DNA from: Rugalucina vietnamica
Lineage: Eukaryota; Mollusca; Bivalvia; Lucinida; Lucinidae
Assembly (NCBI GenBank): GCA_964017185.1
Contig: OZ024883.1
Coordinates: 1,612,001 to 1,676,000 of the forward strand
Direction of reading: 5' to 3'
DNA: 64,000 nt
A program made the translations under genes and the position numbers. Shown one piece after another: positions 36,361-46,781 of the stretch (position 1 is the stretch's first letter; every line of letters starts with the position of its first letter). The notes under the pieces are model-generated. The model made no database searches and was not told the origin of the DNA. It saw only the letters and a program-made list of their open reading frames with translations.

Positions 36361-37555
36361 GACTATATAGGTTTTCCGCCCAAAGTTTGAGTGTTTCTAG
36401 CAGCTTCTGTGTTGATTTTAAAGAAAAAATGTTGCATTCTCCGAAAAATTAAAGGTTTGATTAATGCAACAACATGGATGAAACCTTTTGATGTTACATG
36501 CCTACAGCATAAATCTGTGACAAAGGGGAAGAGGTCAGATTTTTTAGAAAAAAAATATTTTGTCAGAAAACAACTTTTTTGGCATAAATTATCAAAAAAA
36601 AAAAAAAAATACTACAATATGTTAATTGCAACTTAAAATTTAGGGTAGAAGCTATTTATGGACTAATAACGGGTACATCATGTTTATCAGATTTATAATT
36701 CTAAATAACACTGCTCATCACTTTTGCAAAAGCCTGTACCTTAAATATACTTTGCAAAAACATTAAGCAGCATTCACTTTGAACAGTGACTCCATATGTT
36801 TTATAGACATTAGGGAAGTTCTTCCGACTAAGCCTTGCATGTATCAAATTAAGGTAAAACCAATAGTTGTGTGGTGCTGAAGTATTGTTAGGTTTTAAGT
36901 CCACGGACGCACATCTCAAATAAAACATAAACAGTCAAAATTTGAGAAACATATTTTGCACAGTATACTTATATGCATTGTAACATGTACACTTAATGTG
37001 TATACCTGTTTAATAAAATAGGACAGATAGTCTGTTCATTCAGGTAGAACATACATATACAGTATATTTCCATAGCCTTGGTACATGAAAAATAATAGAG
37101 GTGAGCCCATTTATCAGTTGTTTTTTTTTTACTTTTTGACAGCCTTCCCCCCTTGCCCAAACACGACATTTTGATATAATATGTCCTTTACAAAAATACA
37201 GTTGTGTCCAAAATATTTTGATTGGGCAAGGGGGGGAACATGGACTTATAAAAAGTTTCCTATTTCCTATATGATCCTATATGAAATTCAAAGATTTTTT
37301 TTCCAATTGTAAAGAAGTCACTTTTTGTCTTACACACAACATTACATGTCTAAATAGAACGGAAACTTATTTTTCGATTGTAATAAACTTCATTTAAGTG
37401 CCTGGAACTTGAGATTTTGAGGATTTCTTGGGCAATCTCACTAAAGAAATCTTCCGAGATCCTTTGTGGCGGACCTTGTCAGAGACACGACGACCGTCGC
37501 AGCTCATCTAGTTTTTTTAACAAACAGTGGTTTCTATCCTTAATAATTTCGCTGC
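36361..37555. other. no gene seen
   Basis: AT-rich, with A/T runs at 36596-36609 and 37122-37131. No coding signal. Confidence 0.4.
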
Positions 37556-37660
37556 ATTACGAAAACTTGTTCTTTTTCCATGCAATATATATACAGAGAT
37601 TTTTTTTTTTTTTTCAGAATAAAAAAGAATGAAAATTTCATTGGAAAGAAATTGCTTTTT
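37556..37660 (-). mobile_element. MITE-2 end fragment
   Basis: 'attacgaaaacttgttc' to 'tgcaatatatatacagagat' and 'gaatgaaaatttcattgg'. The core is missing. Confidence 0.55.
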
Positions 37661-37692
37661 AAATATCCCTGCAAAATAACCTTTCTATATAT

Positions 37693-38067
37693 GAGCCGTC
37701 CCATGGGAAAACCAATAGTCTGCATACGCGAAAACAAAGACGCAGATCAGCTTTGCGGTAACCGCGAAGCTGATCAGCGCCTTTGTTGTCGCTACTCGAA
37801 TATAACAATTCCTCCTCTACTTAACTCCAAAATTTCAAGCTTCTAGGTTGTGCAGGCGAAAACATAGGCGAAAACAAAGGTGCAGATCAGCTTTGCGGTA
37901 ACCGCGAAGCTGATCAGCGCCTTTAGTTTCGCTACCTGGATAGTACAATGCCTCCTCTACTTAACTCCAAAATTTCAAGCTTCTAGCCTGCTTCAGTGCT
38001 TGTACAGCTCGGTTTGTATCAGACCTGGTCGGAACCCCAAATTGTTGGTTTTCTCACGCACAGGTTC
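37693..38067 (+). mobile_element. MITE-1 copy with duplicated palindrome
   Basis: Ends gagccgtcccatgggaaaac and tctcacgcacaggttc. Two palindromic cores (37729-37795, 37857-37932), each followed by 'actccaaaatttcaagcttc', so the core plus about 60 bp is duplicated in tandem. Confidence 0.85.
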
Positions 38068-38123
38068 ATGTATAATAGTGGGTTATGAAGTGTTAAAGAT
38101 TTCACGGACATGTTATGCTGATG

Positions 38124-39330
38124 GCCTTTCAACGTGAAATGGATGTCCTGACAGATAACATGTTTTGACGTCTAGGGAAAAAAGCGTTAGAATAACATTG
38201 CTCTATTGCTTCTCGGCTATTAGTTGAAATAATGCGACTACGTTATTACTATATGAAACTAGAGTGTTATCGAAATATAACGGCGTAGCTTTTGAAATGG
38301 TTCATCATTAGAACTCCTAAGCATTAGAGAAGGCTGCAGGAGCGGCAGCGCTACAGCAATAAAAATCGATAGAGGGACTCTTATACCGAAGCGAACGATG
38401 GTCACGATTCAGACGCCAGAAACCTAGCAGTATATTTTTCGTTCCGTCTGTTTCTTGTGAAATGTCCCTATGTTATTTTCAGTATTTAACTTCACGTAAT
38501 CCAGTAATGTTTCGTTTCAACATGTTGGTGTTCTTGAGTGTGTAAAACGACTTTGTCCACAGGGGTTCAACCGGTGTTTTTCTTTTGATCCGGGTCTCAA
38601 ATAAGTTATTCGGCGCCCAGGGATCTCCGACATCGGACAGCTTACTGAATCTGTGGAATCCTCGTTTTTGTTTCATCAGTGTAGTTATCATGATTTATTT
38701 GTTTGACCTGGATGATTCATTGACTAGTTTGACTAAATTCACCACGAGGACCGAACAACTGATTAAATGTTGTGAACCACTGCGGTAGATGAGGGTGAGG
38801 TTAGGCGCCTGTAAAATCGATAGAAGCCTCTCAGTAATTTTATATTACTGATTGTTCCAAGGCGTTACTTCTGTTGTGGTGCCATTTGTTTTATGTTTTG
38901 GGAGTCGAGTTTTTGTGCTATTTGAACCTTATATACGTTTTCATATTTTTTAAGTTCGGGTAACTGAGTGACCGCCTAATGAGAAATAGCTGCTCACTCG
39001 GCTTACGATATGTGTTTTTTCCACCTCATTTTTGTAGTGGGAATTTCTTTCTGATTGCGCTCTTTCCTGATCATTACCTACGTATACCTTTTTGCACGGC
39101 TTTATAGAATAGCCTGCATCATGACGTCAGTATACAATTGTTAAAATGGTGTATTCACGCGAGTTTTATTGAAAAACGTGCGCATCTTAACCAAATTCGG
39201 TTTATGCTATTACAAGTAACAGAGAACCAAAAAATAAGGTGAATGCAAACCGTTCATATTCAATATGTGTATCTATTGGCCAAGTTAATCAACATTTTCG
39301 ATGAGTCGTTTTTATTGACGTAAGTATACT
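38124..39330 (+). repeat. dispersed duplication, copy 2 (with R3 insert)
   Basis: Matches 1132-1850 over its whole length except for 38556-39090, an R3 element flanked by TTTG. Clearly diverged from copy 1, with scattered mismatches throughout. Confidence 0.75.
38556..39090 (+). repeat. R3 family copy with defined ends
   Basis: The uninterrupted paralogue at 1132-1850 acts as an empty site. Insertion falls in 'acgactttgcacgg', giving a TTTG target duplication (38552-38555, 39091-39094) and a 535-bp element ending 'cctacgtatacct'. Confidence 0.75.
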
Positions 39331-39649
39331 CGGAACCATACTTATCTGATATACATGTAATAGCAGTTCAGAACACCGTTATAAAGCTCTCAATACATGT
39401 ATTTATTTTTATGCTGAAACTGACAAAGGTTACCTATGTTCACTGGTTGGATATAAGAAGTTCAAGAGGGTATAAGTTTGTCTTGTATGATTTCTGTTTT
39501 AGAGCAACGTATTAGTCAGTGCAAATTTCCTTCAAAACTAAATGACTATTGCTCTAATTGATTCAATCATGTATTGTTAGATTCTAGAATATAATTATTT
39601 ATTACACAAAGTTAAATGTACATGTATGTTCCTTGAAAATACTATCATT

Positions 39650-39842
39650 GAGCCGCCGCATGGGAACACCAACAATCTGCAAAGGCGAAAACAAAGGCGC
39701 AGATCAGCTTCGCAGTAACTGCGAAGCTGATCAGCGCCTTTATTTTCGCTATAATGATAGTACAACTCCTCTACTTTCTAAATCCAAAATTCCAATCCTC
39801 TAACCATCTTCTGTGACTGTACAGCCCGGTTTGTGTCGGTTC
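39650..39842 (+). mobile_element. MITE-1 copy, 3' truncated
   Basis: gagccgccgcatgggaacac with palindrome centre cttcgcagtaactgcgaag. Stops at 'cccggtttgtgtcgg' without the second end. Its tttatt at 39739-39744 reads AATAAA on the minus strand, 220 bp past the sulfatase A stop. Confidence 0.8.
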
Positions 39843-39963
39843 CATTTTAAATTTGTACAAACATGTTTCCCATGTTTGAAAGTTTAACTGTCAGAAAATA
39901 TCAAATTACATGCAAACTTGCGTACATCATTATCAATCCAAAGTCGTTACTTTCTGTCCAATT

Positions 39964-41417
39964 TTACGGTAGTACGTTCCTCCATCCCGCTCTCAATGCG
40001 GTACTCAACGCCTGCCTTATTTCGGCATACTCCACTTGGTCTGCCTTGTTGTTATTTTCCTCTGGATCAGTCACGTGACAGTATAACTCAACTCCGTAGG
40101 AATCATCCCAGTCTGGCACGACCTCTGTTGGCGTGTATGTCCCTCCAATCCACTCCGTATAACGGTACTGACTCGTTGTCATTGAGTAGCCCATCACGGT
40201 ACGGGAACTTCTTGGGAATTGGGAAAACACTGCACTCTTCCAGGGTGCGTTCGAATCGCGGATCAGCGGCATTAAGCTGGAACCTTCCCTGCAGTTGGGA
40301 ACGTTGCTGGAGTCCTCCGGACAAACTTGTAACTGCGGCAGCCCTGCGGCCTCGACCAGAGTTGGGAAAAGGTCGACAAACTCCGTCAGTTTCTCCGTTG
40401 TTTGTCCGTCGTCTGTCATTCCGGGAATATGTATCATCATCGGTGCGTGTGTCGCTAGGTCGAAGTTTGTATGTTTGCACCAGGCTCCGTGTTCCCCTAG
40501 TTGCCACCCATGGTCACCCCAGAACGATATTATCGTGTTGTCAGACATATTCAGTCTATCAAGTTCGTCCAAAACACGCCCAAGTTGGGAGTCCATCCAC
40601 GTGACAGCTGCGTAATATGCACGTCGCAGTTCGAGTGTTTTCGTATCCGGTAACGTTGTATTTATGTAGCCATTAACATTCAAGTCTTGTATGTCGGTGT
40701 ACCCATTTCTCAATTCTCCGTAGTATGACCAAGCAATCTGCGGCATGTTGATTGGTGCGTATGGATTATCCGGCAGGCTTATGGTATCTTCAGGGTAATA
40801 ATCCAGTACTGATTCTGGAAAAATGAATGGAAGATGAGGCTTATAGAAACCAACCGCCATAAACCATGGGTCTTGTGAATCACCGGATTCGGCATCCTGT
40901 GCCAGGGTGCGTAGCGTGTCAACAGCTTGATCAGCTACAAGCTCGTCACGTAGAGGGTTATCAACAAGGTCTGCATCTGGGACGGCAATCCAGCTGATTC
41001 CGCTCGTTTCTATGTCGTTTCGTCCCGGTCTAAAATAATCGTAGTCCGCAGACCATGATAACGGATCATCATACCCAGAAGAAGCGCCGGGATGATAGAT
41101 TTTACCCATTCCAATTGATTTGTAACCATTTTCCTTAAAATATTGCGGTATAGTTGTGAAATTACCCCCAGCATTGCGCCAGTATGTGTCAAGGTCGAAC
41201 ACCTTGGTTGTGTCCGGGCGTCGGCCTGTTAACAGTGACGCACGTGACGGCGAACACACCGCTTGTTGAACGTACGCTTTCTTCAAGACCATGCTTTTAG
41301 CAGCGAGTTGGTCTAGATTTGGCGTATGCATCTTCTTCGGCGTTGCATCTTCATACGCTCCGAGTTGAACTCGTAGATCATCCGCCACAAGAAATAGTAC
41401 ATTCTTACGCTTAGGAA
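39964..41417 (-). CDS. IDS-like: sulfatase A exon 4 (whole sulfatase domain)
   Basis: Acceptor tttatcttgcag at 41418-41429, entering in phase 1. The open frame runs 484 codons to TAA at 39964-39966 (C-terminus RAGWRNVLP). The Met just upstream of the acceptor (MHVYLAV...) is intron read-through, not a start, because it would leave the enzyme without a signal peptide. Confidence 0.9.
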
Positions 41418-44414
41418 CTGCAAGATAAACATGCAATTTCTTTAGGAAAACATGCCCATGTAATATACAGAGATTTTTTGAGCGTTAAAAATTGAAAATC
41501 AGCTGAAAAAATTCGATATTTTTCTTATTTTTGTTCAAAACATAGATTGTGGGTACACGTTAGCGCCGAGGCGGTTCTAGCGAGTACACACAATCTATGT
41601 TTTGGAGCAAAAATAAGAAAAATAGGTATTCCCTTGCATACCCCAGTTTTGCTATATAAAAGTGGGGTTCAAGGGGTATATATGACACGTTTTCGTGATG
41701 TGTACATAAGAAGACGTTGCCCTTCTCATTTTTGTAGATAAAGTTCAATTTTATCTATCGTCAACTTTAAATCCGTCAACATCTGTAGACGCCAAAGATT
41801 TAATGCAAAATATGACCTCGAGCAGGTTCGTTGGTTACAAAATAACAAATTGGGTAAGTTAACATTTTAACAAGGTAATGTGAAAATGAAGTCAAATCAA
41901 ATGAATATTTAAGGTCATTGAAGACATGAGTAATGGCTGACCCATAGCCAAAGAAAAATCTATGCGTAATTCTTCACCCTAATTGTTACGGACTCGAGAA
42001 AAGATAAAGAGAGTTATATAAGCTGGCCAAAATAAATAAAATCAAAGGTGGAACCGATATGTACAACACTATAATGATTTTGTTACCGTATAACTTGCTT
42101 CAAGAGTCACTGATTTTTGAAATACAAAATTTACCACTAAGTATATGGAAAACCGTGATGAGGGCTATCTTCATCAGGAAAACATGTCCGTGAAATGTAT
42201 ACCCCCTTATACCCCACTTTTAAATAGCAATACTGGGGTACGCAGGGGTATACCTATTTTTCTTATTTTTGCTCTAAACATAGATTGTGGGTGCTCGTTA
42301 GAACCGCCTCGCCGAGGCGGTTCTAATGTGTACACACAATCTATGTTTTGAGCAAAAATAAGAAAAATATCATTTTTTTCCAGCGAAATTTTTCATTTTT
42401 ACAACCAAATTTTTTTTCTGTATATTGCATGGGCGTGTTTTCGTAATATTAGTGTGACCAACATATTACCTAATGTACAGGTACCAGTCGGGAAGCATGT
42501 CGGCGGTGTGCTGAAGACGACGGTGAATGCTATCAAATACTTGGATTTGTTAATATCCCCACTGTTGATCACTGTGTACGACGTGTCGTTAGTGGACTGT
42601 ACGGTCACTTGCTTTGACTGGAATGGAAATGAATATTATTAATGAGCCGTCTCGTGGGAAAACAAAAAATGTGGTTTCCGACCAGGTCTGACACAAACCA
42701 GGCTGCACAGTCACGGACGCAGGCTAGAAGCTTCAAATTTCTGATTTAAGAAGAAGAGGAAGTATACTATCCGTGTGGTGAAAACAAAGGCGATGCGTCT
42801 TTGTTTTCGCATATGCAGATTGTTAGTTTTCTCATGAGACGGCTCATTTAGGTGATTAAATAATTCTACTGGTAGTGTCTTGAAGTCGACAGTGAATGAT
42901 ATGAAATTTTTTGACATCTTCATATCACTACTGTTGATCACTGTGTACGACATACCGTTAGGTGACTGTACGGTCACTTGCTGAACTGAAAACATGCATC
43001 AAAGTTACACTAGCAGGACGTTAAATAATATTTAGCGCATTGGTGGTGCGTTGTACGAATGATTTGTGAAAAGTGGACTAAGTAATATAGTTATCATGTT
43101 ATGCATCTTGTGTCGTTTCTTGACTGTACGGTCATTTTCTTCGACTAAAACACTTACAATGTACATGCATTTAAGTTATAGTCAAATGTGACTAATTAAA
43201 ATGTTGTTAACATGAAACCGGTATGTTGAAAATAAGGATATTTAAGGACATCAGATATGTTTATATCTTTATAGATCACCGTGTATGACGTGCTCGACGG
43301 CTTGTTGACTGTACGACAATTTGCATCTACTGAAAAGATTATCTAATACATCACGAAAACATGTCCGTGTAATGTATATCCCCCTGAACCCAACTTTTAT
43401 ATGGCAAAACTGGGGTATGCAGGGGTATACCTATTTTTTTTTTTTTTTTTTTTTTTTTTTTGTGGGTACTCGTTAAAACCGCCTCACGGAGGCGGTTCTA
43501 ACGTGTACCCACAGTCTATGTTTTGAGCCAAAATAAGAAAAATATCAAAACTTTCAGCTGATTTTTTTTTTCTTTTTTAAAGCTCAAAAATCTATTAATT
43601 GCATGGACAAGTCTTCGTAATGCATTGTACTAGTACCTTAAAATTTGTTGTTGGTCTATCCAACTCTATATTAAATTTAGCATTCCCTGTCGTGATTACT
43701 GGGTCAAGATCAGTAAAAAGGCATTTCCCCGTAAGTTTGTATTTTGTTCCTGATTTCCCACTGGCTTTGATCTGATGCACGCTGATAGGAACTGACGAGC
43801 ACAATATGGCCTCCACCAGACAGCACAGAAGGGCGATAACTCTGAAAGAACAGAGTGTTTGATCTAGAAGTTGGTCTTGAGATAATATAAAAGTTAAAAG
43901 ATGATAACTTTTATAATTTAGCAATACAGAAATAATACAGAAAGTAGTGTGTTTGATTTCAGAATTTAACAAAACATCTATACTACTGACCTTTATGCAA
44001 TGAGCCGCCTCGTGGGAAAACCAAAAATGTGGTTTCCGAACAGGTCTGACACAAACCAACCTGTACCGTCACAGAAGCAGGCTATATAGAAGCTTGAAAT
44101 TTTGGAGTTAAGTAGAGGAGGAATTGTACTGTCCAAGTAGCGAAAACAAAGGCGCTGATCAGCTTCGCGGTTACCGCGAAGCTGATCTGCGCCTTTGTTT
44201 TCGCCTATGCAGATTGTTGGTTTTCCCATGAGGCGGCTCCAATATGTACTGAAAGTTGCCTGAGCGGGTAGCTGAATAATGTTAAAACCATTTTATAAGA
44301 CTTATCGAGTTAAACTCTGCTAGCTTTGACTAAAATCTGACATGATACGGGATGAGTATCAGTGTATCTTCTATCGATTGGTTGTAATACATAAACATAC
44401 CTTGATATTGCCAT
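39964..44414 (-). CDS. IDS-like: sulfatase A: secreted iduronate-2-sulfatase-like protein with extra N-terminal domain (4 exons)
   Basis: Spliced model: 44401-44414, 43637-43841, 42470-42617, 39964-41417 (1821 nt, 606 residues). All borders are GT/AG and phases agree (2, 0, 1). Residues 1-21 are a signal peptide (MAISR then VIALLCCLVEAILC). Residues about 22-122 form an unrecognised, probably beta-rich domain. Residues 124-606 are an iduronate-2-sulfatase-like arylsulfatase: metal-binding DD at 135-136, the sulfatase signature CSPSRASLLTGRRPDTT with formylglycine Cys177 and Arg181, then GMGKIYHPG, FYKPHLPF, GDHGWQLGEHG and WCKHTNFD, so all catalytic residues known for human IDS have counterparts. 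Expected to hydrolyse sulfate esters, probably on glycans, in the secretory/lysosomal or extracellular space; the substrate is not known. The IDS domain is in one exon, unlike vertebrate IDS (9 exons). Introns hold five MITEs. The paralogue B lies head-to-head, 5.3 kb away. Confidence 0.85.
41442..41702 (-). mobile_element. MITE-2 copy in sulfatase A intron 3
   Basis: taggaaaacatgcccatgta ... cacgttttcgtgatg. The core palindrome is shortened (gcgccgaggcggttctagcg). Its edge lies only 24 bp from the exon 4 acceptor. Confidence 0.85.
42172..42448 (+). mobile_element. MITE-2 copy in sulfatase A intron 3
   Basis: catcaggaaaacatgtccgt ... gggcgtgttttcgtaat. Core gaaccgcctcgccgaggcgg is perfect. 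Ends about 21 bp from the exon 3 donor. Confidence 0.88.
42470..42617 (-). CDS. IDS-like: sulfatase A exon 3 (N-terminal domain, second half)
   Basis: 148 nt, acceptor ccattccag, donor GTAATA. Encodes SKQVTVQSTNDTSYTVINSG then DINKSKYLIAFTVVF, STPPTCFPTGTCTL. An alternative acceptor six bases inside (gtcaaag|CAAGTG) also keeps frame. Three diverged copies of this exon lie in intron 2. Confidence 0.78.
42644..42845 (-). mobile_element. MITE-1 copy in sulfatase A intron 2
   Basis: gagccgtctcgtgggaaaac ... tctcatgagacggctc. The core palindrome is reduced to gcgaaaacaaaggcgatgcg-type arms. Its right edge cuts into the exon 3-like copy at 42846. Confidence 0.82.
42846..42980 (-). pseudogene. duplicated copy of exon 3 (copy b)
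   Basis: Acceptor-like ttttcagttcag, then QVTVQSPNGMSYTVINSSD and KMSKNFISFTVDFKTLPVE, clearly paralogous to exon 3. The donor end is gone, replaced by MITE-1, and no in-phase GT follows. Confidence 0.75.
43091..43140 (-). pseudogene. duplicated copy of exon 3 (copy d, short)
   Basis: On the minus strand 'aaaatgaccgtacagtcaag' and 'aacgacacaaga' match the first 45 bases of exon 3. The reading frame is lost afterwards. Confidence 0.55.
43265..43323 (-). pseudogene. duplicated copy of exon 3 (copy c)
   Basis: Minus strand 'caaattgtcgtacagtcaac' and 'cacgtcatacacggtgatct' match exon 3 bases 7-65. A stop follows in the expected frame. Confidence 0.6.
43350..43622 (+). mobile_element. MITE-2 copy in sulfatase A intron 2
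   Basis: atcacgaaaacatgtccgtg ... gacaagtcttcgtaat, with a T-run of about 28 at 43434-43461 replacing part of the left arm. Ends 14 bp from the exon 2 donor. Confidence 0.85.
43637..43841 (-). CDS. IDS-like: sulfatase A exon 2 (signal peptide core, N-terminal domain first half)
   Basis: 205 nt with acceptor ttctttcag and donor AAG|GTACTA. Encodes VIALLCCLVEAILCSSVP then ISVHQIKASGKSGTKYKL, TGKCLFTDLDPVITTGNA and KFNIELDRPTTNFK. Alternating hydrophobic residues suggest beta strands. Confidence 0.8.
44002..44239 (-). mobile_element. MITE-1 copy in sulfatase A intron 1
   Basis: gagccgcctcgtgggaaaac ... ttcccatgaggcggctc, flanked by CAAT on both sides (43998-44001, 44240-44243). Palindrome centre cttcgcggttaccgcgaag. 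Confidence 0.9.
44401..44414 (-). CDS. IDS-like: sulfatase A exon 1 (start codon)
   Basis: ATGGCAATATCAAG|GTATGT: 14 coding bases ending in phase 2, exactly what exon 2 needs, and a consensus donor. Joined, it gives MAISR followed by the hydrophobic run, a standard signal peptide. Short, so the support is the phase fit and position, not length. Confidence 0.7.
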
Positions 44415-46291
44415 TGTTGTATCCAAGTCGTTTTATTCCAAACAATTTAATAAATATTCATCAAAATTACGTTATGTTTTGTTAAACTGAAATATGTTTA
44501 CATGTGGCATCGAAAAGTTCGAAAATAACTAGTATTATTTCGCTTGAATTATTTTGTTTTAAATAAAGGATGCCGCTTGAAGCAAAGTGGATCGGTCGGT
44601 TACACCATGTACGCGACCAGGCGCAGGCCAGTTCAGCTCAATCTAACCGTAGTTCTCGCCATGTGCTAATAAGTAACACAATAGACATTTGATTCCCGTG
44701 CGTACACGAATGCTTTGATCAGACTGCTTGGCGATCAAGTCTTTTCAATATTCGTTTAGTTATTGACTTTGTCTTTTTGCGTCCAAACCATCGAATCAAA
44801 ATTCTGATTTTAAGTCGAGATAAACTTATGACGTAGATACAATTTTAATTAGTAGCCACTGTTCCCCAGGCGAACTAGTCTTGCTCTATATTTACCGAGT
44901 TATGCAGCCACCAAAGCTCTTTGTTTAAACAGGAGTACGAGGGATGTTCTTTAAAACTTGTCACTTGTTTGATTATTTTTTCTGTGGACAATCAATGGGA
45001 ATGTTGTTCATATGTGGTGAAAGCCCGATCTTTTTTGATCAGATTGGTATCAAAAATATTGCTGTCCGACGCACGGTCATATAGTAATTGCATTTTAAAA
45101 CAGGGTACAGTAATGGCACTGCGTTAATTTTCATTTAATTCACAATATGTTATTTCGATCCCTAGTATAGAGAAGGCTATAACTTTCGCAATAGTATATA
45201 CAGGTTCAATTTTATTTTACACATTATGCTGTCATTCATTTGAGCAATAGAAAACACTTTTGTAGAATATTTTTATTTTGACTTTAAAGAGTTATTGCTC
45301 CTGCTTTATGACGTCATAATATTTTTAATATACGTCATTCAAAATCACCGCACAGGTTACACCTTTTCGTAGTTTTAAATTTTGTCAATTGGATTGTCTG
45401 GTGAATATCTCAAATTGATAGTTATCTCAAGTTTGTCTAAAACGGTCTAAATGGACATTCGCTGTAAGTGACTATACAGGCAACTTAACATTTCCTTCAC
45501 ATGTAAGGTGGAGCAGGTGCTTAATTTCTAAGAGAGCTGTCCGTCTCTATAATAATAGAAACACTGTCAAATTTCATGACTGACAACGTCAACCAAAACG
45601 CTTCTAGAAAGTATCAAGAAAATATTTTTTTTGAAGTTGTAGGAGTATTTGTACACGCTATTATTGTCGTATGAGCAGCTCTTCCAGTGACATTTTGTGT
45701 TATCTTTCAAAATGTTATTACTCATAAACCAAGATTTAAGTGGATAAATAATCCAAAACTTATATCAATGGAATCAGCAAAGATCTGACACAAAGCAGCA
45801 TTAACATTTTGGATGAGTAATAACTGGACAGGAAATTATTAGGCTCTGAAACTTCTATTCTGACGTTTATTCAATTTATCAACACGTAAAAATTGGCATA
45901 GTACTATGATTACAGCTCTCGTAAAACTTGTAATTTCTGTTTTAGAAAAATAACTTTCGACCAATGCGTTTTCAAGGTTATGGAGATCCCACAGGAATAA
46001 AGTCGTGATTCTAACCCTTTTAATTCAAACATTATACTGTTTATTGGGACAGGATGAAGAAGGTATTTGCAGTGTCATTAGGGTGCCCCTCTTTAGAGTC
46101 TCAGTTTGCTATGATAAATTGTACCGTCCTAAAATTGTTCGGTGATTTCAATATCGCAAATAACTCCTTTATAATAACCAAGTCTTTTTACTCTGGTACA
46201 GATGCTGGCTAAGGAGAAATTGAGTCGATGACAAGAATTAAAGAACATCCCTCGTACATGTAAACTTTTTCGTATGCAGTCGATGTATATC
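44415..46291. other. intergenic, presumed 5' region of sulfatase A
   Basis: No gene or repeat recognised. No clear TATA box close to the exon 1 ATG. Confidence 0.4.
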
Positions 46292-46573
46292 ATTACGAAA
46301 ACTTGCCCATGCAATATACAGAGATTTTTGAAGGTGTGAAAAATGAAAATTTTCAGTAGAAAACTTTTGATATTTTTTTTATTCTTGCTCAAAACATAAG
46401 ATTGTGGGTACACGTTAGAACCGCCTCGCCGAGGCGGTTCTAACAAGTACCAACAATCTATGTGTTGGAGCAAAAATAAGAAAAATAGGTTACCCCTGCA
46501 TAGCCCAGTTTTGCTATATAAAAGTGGGGTTTTAGTGGGTATTCATTATTCATTGCACGGATCATTTCCTGAT
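46292..46573 (-). mobile_element. MITE-2 copy
   Basis: cattacgaaaacttgcccat ... cacggatcatttcctgat. Core gaaccgcctcgccgaggcgg perfect. Confidence 0.88.
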
Positions 46574-46781
46574 GAAAATCAGGCATGATGTTTTGCCCAC
46601 TTTTGACCCAAAGTGCTTCATGGCTATTTATGCTGCTTGATTTTACTGTCATTGTACCAAACATATTCCCATTAGATAAAACAAAATTTCAAAAATAGTA
46701 AAAATAATAGTATGATTTTAGAATTGTGGCAGTTTATTGTTTATTTGAGTCTCATGTTGATATACACAATATAAGTATATA

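Noticed and set aside
39918-40604. 228-residue open frame on the plus strand
   Set aside because: Antisense shadow of the sulfatase A catalytic exon. Its composition follows from the coding strand.
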